Positions 59,336 to 64,000 of a stretch of 64,000 bases of DNA are shown piece after piece. The stretch lies in assembly GCA_033065855.1 (NCBI GenBank), contig JAVXUO010002078.1, forward strand, positions 58,939 through 122,938, read 5' to 3'. The translations under genes were made by a program, and so were the position numbers. Origin of the DNA: Escallonia rubra (taxonomy: Eukaryota > Streptophyta > Magnoliopsida > Escalloniales > Escalloniaceae). Positions within the stretch are counted from its first letter, which is position 1. Every line of letters begins with the position of its first letter. The notes under the pieces are model-generated. The model made no database searches. It was not told the origin of the DNA and saw only the letters and a list, made by a program, of their open reading frames with translations.

Positions 59336-62300
59336 CTAGGAACCATATGAAGAAGTCTAAGAAAACCCCTTGTATGGCTCAATGAAGAGAAATATGACCA
59401 ACGATGGCTCAAAATATGTATATAAAATTTCCTTTTTTATGCTCTTACTCTTAAATAGTGACTATCTCATAATATGTACCAAAGCTTCATACTGAACTTC
59501 GATGGGAGTTTCTCTTGCAGCATATAGTCACCATTAGAGCCACAACGGACTATCTAAATGAATTCGTTTATGTCGATAAGCTCCAATTGCTTCATAAGAA
59601 TTGCAAACAAAAAAAAAATACTTTTTCCCCTTCCGCACATGTATATTAATTATCGTCAAATCCTTTTGTTTTGATACTTTCTGCAGCTACATGGATGATA
59701 CCTATTTATAGGAATACCTCGACAATTTTCTCTTGTTCATATATAGAGTCCAATATATCTTGAGTTGGTAAGAGAATGGGATTCTCAATAACTAGAGACA
59801 AAAGATTCAAATGAGATAAAATAAACAAATAAACGTGCCTCCGCTTGAGCCTCTAAAGATAAAGACACGTTATATCATTTGGTATCGCCAAAGTCGGCAT
59901 TAAAACCCTTAAAAATTAATGGGTGTAAACAAATAGTACGCCCTTCTACTTAAACGAGTTGGAAGAATTGTATGCCTAATCTACATAGCAGTATAGGATG
60001 TCCCTGCATAACTAAGTAAATCCCATATAACCGGTTCTTTTACTTGAATTTTACTCTTGGCAACTCTGATGTTTGAAGCAAGATATTGTCTTATTTGACC
60101 ATGGATTACAAATGCCTGAGAAAGTTCTGTTGCAATTTCGTGAGGCAATCAATATTTGCCAAGTAGAATCCATTTAAATTTCCTCCTTTGCCTTAAATTA
60201 CATCTGAAAGCGACTAGTAAGCTTTATTACGATCCCTCATTGGTTGTCCGTGGATTCCATAATTATGAAGTGTATCCACGACTTCTTGTTCTAATTATTC
60301 TTCAACATTACTTATTATCCTGGCATAGATTTCCTTGTTGTTAACAATAGACAGATAAGAGTATTGTTTTGATAGATAACTTCGCTATAAAGTTGATAAA
60401 TATCTGAACTCATCAATTTACCACTATTTATCTCTGAATGATCTGTCTTAACTCAGGAGGAAGATTTGGCAATAGATACAAAACCATCCATTTTGTTTCT
60501 ATATTTTTTCCGAATAAATTGCTTAGCTAATTTCATGCGTCTAACGAAAAATTCCTTTCTTTTTTAGGTAAATGCACTTTGCCCCCCCTCTACTTTAGGG
60601 CGGTTGCATGCACTTTGTCCCCCTTCTACTTTAGGGCGGTTGCAATATGGCCCCCTCTTCTAAAAAAAGTTGCACTAAACCTCTCTGCACTCGTCAAAAC
60701 TGTGCAAAAATAACGGTTTCCATCCAAGTTAACACTGTTTTTTAGCGGGAAATATTTGGAACCCAGAATCTGTAATTTTAGGACGAAACTACCCTTTTGA
60801 CCTAATAAAATACTAAAGACTTGCAAAATATCACCCAAAAAAATCACCAATTTCATTGTACTCAATTTGCAAACCCTAGAAAATTTGCAAAAAGTGACCA
60901 TTTTCATTTCAACTCATTTGCAAACCTTCCTTTTAAAGACCAACATAAAAAAAATTTAAAAATGAAAATTTGAATTTTAAAAAATTCAGTGGGTATAACC
61001 CGAACCCATATAACCCGACCCGCGCCCGCCCCTATCCTCCCAGCCATAGGCCGACCCAAACCCTGACTGACCCGACCCAATCGTGCCCTTCCAAATCCCT
61101 AATTTCCCCTTCCCTCACAGAAAATCCTAATCTTTATCGCCCCTGCGCCGCCAACCCTGGCATCTCACGCCGGCAGCACCACTCTGCCGACCCCCTCCTC
61201 TCTCTTCCTTCCTCTTCTCTCCCCTGTCCTCCGCTGCCGCAATAGCCGAGCTCTCCGTTGGCAGCCCCCTCCCCCCCATCGACGATGCCAACCCCCGCTG
61301 CTGTAACAACCCCGCTCCGTCGGTAGCCCCCCACCCCCTATTCCTTCCTCTTCTCTCCCCTCACCCCCCGCGGCCGCAATAGCCCTACGCTCCGCTGGCA
61401 GTCCCCCTTCCTCCTGTCGGCAACGCTAACCCTCCTCTCTTCCTTCCTCTTCTTTCCATTCGCCACCCGCGGCAACAACAAGCCCGCGCCGCCGCCGGTC
61501 GTTGCTCTTCTTTCCATTCTCCCTTCACCCACCACAAAATGGCCCAAATGGTCTGAGAACGGATTTTCAATTCTGTTTAAAAGAAGGGTAGTTGTGACAT
61601 TTCGACAAGCTCAGTTACAGCCGTTTATTTTTGCACAGTTTTGATGAGTGTAGAGAGGTTTAGTGTAATTTTTTTTTAGAATAGGGAGTCATATTGCAAC
61701 CGCCTTAAAGTAGAGGGGGGCAAAGTGCATTTACCCCTTTCTTTTTTCCAACTTTTCAATCTTCCCATTGATCTCCAGTGGGGCGTTCTTCACCACTTCT
61801 TTCCATTCTAACAATCAATAATCTATAATAAGTCGTAAATCTAGATTGACTAATTGTTCTTAAATAGCACCAACCCACTAGAAATCCCTCATTTTTCAAA
61901 ATGTAACGAAGCCTTGGTATGTAGTTAAAAAAGAAAAAAAAAAAAATAGAACGTTGTATCTCTAGGATTGGTCGAATGAACCTCCTAATCTTAAGAGAGT
62001 GTTTTTTTTTTCTTTTTTTTTTCTGGGTATGAGCCTATCAAAAGATATTTTGGCATTAGATCCTATAGGATCAAACCATACTACCCCCCCTCCCCTTCTA
62101 AAAATCAAACATGAAAGGCTTCTTTTATCCGACGTAGGTAGGTACACAAAATAAAGATAATGAAAAGGGATTCTTGCATTCAAATTTAGGAACACTCCTA
62201 AACAAAAGATCTTCTCCTTACTCAAGTTTCTAACGAAGACCAAATAAGATTTCATTGTTTCTGTCTTCCTTTTATTTAGATTTTTTGAATTCTTTATTCA

Positions 62301-63438
62301 ATTATGACATAAATAAATTTTAAAATTATTGAGTTGTCTATTTCCCCAGAAATGTTGAATCCCGAACTTAATTAAAAAGAGTACCTTGCAATTCCTAAGG
62401 GATTTACTTGTCTATGTACTGTTCCATTCGATCTTTTAGGTCCCGACTTCACCTCGATGGTTATGCCACGATGCCCTTAAAGTCTATATGCGATGGATAG
62501 ACTCCCGTAACCATGACATGTTTGATATTTGCTTACTGGAACATAACTAATTTCTCAAAGCAAGGAATGGGTTAATTCCGCAAAAGGAAAAAGTCCTTTT
62601 ATACAATGTATAATTACATGTGTTACAAAATCGACCATAGATCAACTCTCCTTTCTATTCGGGCATAGTGAATATTTAATAGAACCCTAAGGCTAAGCTT
62701 CATGTTGCTCCCATAATGGATTGACACCCATATTGGATTGAATGCGATGACAGTTTTGCATTTCATATATGTAAAATTAGAATTTCAATTAAATCACACA
62801 TCACAAATACACTAGGCTTTAATATATTTATATAAAAGACTCAATATATTTAGGAAGACCTTTCAAATACCGCACATAGGATATTGGGCTGGGGAGTTTA
62901 ATGTAGCTCATTTGGTATCTTCATATCCGAAAATCTACGAATTCAACTCCTCATTATTCACAAAAATTTGGGCCTTCTTCTTCGTCTCCAATTACTCAAT
63001 GATATCCACAAGCACATATTTACTTTTGATAGGTTCAAAAATTCTTTAGTATGGGCGTAGTTAGTGATCAGGCAAAGAAGAGATAGGAGCAGTAGATGCC
63101 TGACTTGGTCAATAGCTTTAGGAAATGGTCCGATCGATGCATCAATCCATTTCATAAGTTATCAGGTGCGAATGAAAGCATACCCGAATTCTGATCTCAA
63201 AGAAATGCATAAAAAAAGAGGATTCCTAATGTTAATTTTGTGTCGCATGGCAGTGACGTAGGAATGACAAAATAATCCATCACTTTTCAGTTTATTTGTT
63301 TTGTAATGAAAAAGTACAATGTTTTGTGATCACCCTGACTACCTCTCCATTAGGCAGGATTTTATTGGCCCAATTACTTATTTGTTGAGGAGAAACTGAT
63401 CCAATTCGGAGTTGTTGATGTTTATACCGATCAATCAT
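59336..63438 (-). pseudogene. rpoC1: Plastid rpoC1 copy in the nucleus, with intron and nested MULE
   Basis: Starts [20 protein letters not shown] at 63438 and ends near 59336 with a decayed version of the rpoC1 C terminus. In between are IIDYSLVEWK-like sequence (about 61800), QPMRDRNKAY (about 60230), [12 protein letters not shown] (about 60060), NADFG-like sequence where the N-A-D-F-D-G-D active site should be (about 59905), and [21 protein letters not shown] (about 59590). The group II intron region lies at about 62030-62600. Between about 62900 and 63250 the sequence does not match exon 1 and may be an insert. Stops and frameshifts are everywhere. A MULE-like element splits it at 60566. 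Confidence 0.9.
60566..61736. mobile_element. MULE-like TIR element inside rpoC1 fragment
   Basis: Inverted repeats over 100 bp: left AGGTAAATGCACTTTGCCCC, right read backwards GGGTAAATGCACTTTGCCCC. A direct repeat ctttctttttt (60555-60565, 61737-61747) flanks it. Removing the element and one repeat gives a continuous rpoC1 sequence. The left end repeats its own first 37 bp once (GCACTTTGTCCCCCTTCTAC). The GC-rich interior (about 61000-61550) carries CCTCTTCTCTCCCC repeats and no transposase. It is a different TIR family from the elements at 47220 and 54680. Confidence 0.85.
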
Positions 63439-63464
63439 AGAAGAAAAATTCTGATTCATTCCGA

Positions 63465-64000
63465 TTAAGCTTCCTTCCTATTAATCTGAAAATTCTTCTC
63501 AGATACAAGGAAATGATTCAGTTCCAGAGCCAAAGATCGTAGTTCTCGAACGAGCAATCGAAAAGATTCTGGAGAAGTTTTGGATTTTGTATTGTTCTTC
63601 CGCTAATTATAATACCACGTACTTTCTGACAAACTCTAATATGATCAATTTTACAAGTAAGCATCTCATGTAAAATATGAGCAACACCAAATCCTCTAGA
63701 GCCCACACCTCCATATCTCCTACCCATTGTCTGAGCTGCTTAGCCCTTCACTTGTAAGGTAGTATTCTTTGTTTTACGAATGGGGTTCCGTTAAAACTCT
63801 TGCATACGTCTTTCTTTGGTGCCTCTTCGGTCAAAAGTTTTAAGTCATCATACTAAACAAAATTTTATAGTATGATAGGTTTAATACTACGTAAATGTCA
63901 TTTAACTCGAACATCAATTATGAATCAAAATGTTTTCTATGACAAGTTAGCCAGAGTAAAAGTAATAATTGAAGTCAACATTTATATGTCTAAAACTATC
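63465..64000 (-). pseudogene. rpoB: Plastid rpoB 3' end in the nucleus (NUPT part 3)
   Basis: Minus strand; the stop is at 63467-63465 after [12 protein letters not shown]. Upstream (to about 63740) the frame reads [20 protein letters not shown] and [11 protein letters not shown], the end of the beta subunit with several changes and stops. Plastid gene order rpoB-rpoC1-rpoC2 is kept. The fragment runs off the window at 64000. Confidence 0.85.

Noticed and set aside
55748..64000. Window end as true plastid genome
   Set aside because: rpoB, rpoC1 and rpoC2 frames hold many stops and frame changes, and nuclear transposons are inserted in them.

Overview
The window is nuclear DNA of a flowering plant, most likely a eudicot. 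The evidence is spliced genes with GT-AG introns, pentatricopeptide (PPR) genes, a receptor-like protein (RLP) of the Cf/EIX type, many plant-type transposons, and a decayed copy of plastid DNA. Two genes look intact. One is an 11-exon CYCLOPS/IPD3 gene (minus strand, 26012-33064), whose frame and splice phases I followed through every exon to a 520-residue protein. The other is an intronless DYW-class PPR gene (minus strand, 50625-52508). CYCLOPS/IPD3 is the transcription factor phosphorylated by CCaMK in the common symbiosis pathway, so the plant is probably a mycorrhizal host.

Layout. 1-4317: degenerate LINE with an internal deletion. 4373-5400: remnant of a NOA1/RIF1-type GTPase gene with an in-frame stop. 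5563-8270: two broken partial copies of the IPD3 gene, one carrying a miniature LTR element (TRIM) with a 5-bp target duplication. 8304-11644: young non-autonomous LTR element with gag and protease only and a tandemly duplicated gag segment. 12590-23169: an RLP pseudogene followed by a shortened RLP gene that is split by a young Ty1/copia element (15586-22272). 23182-24760: possible Helitron. 26012-33064: IPD3. 33858-34668: non-autonomous Helitron. 40635-42811: P-class PPR pseudogene. 43103-48408: TIR elements, a Stowaway-like MITE and a hAT remnant. 50625-52508: DYW PPR gene. 54680-55682: MULE-like element with a perfect 9-bp target duplication. 55748-64000: old nuclear plastid insertion in the order rpoB-rpoC1-rpoC2 (minus strand), interrupted by an LTR-like insert and another MULE-like element.

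The genes do not form an operon or cluster. The main story is local duplication and loss around IPD3, and transposons that can be ordered in time: the copia and gag-protease elements are recent, judged by nearly identical LTRs, while the plastid insertion is old and was later hit by a MULE whose removal restores the rpoC1 sequence. I found no sign of a new biochemical system, CRISPR array or prokaryotic locus.
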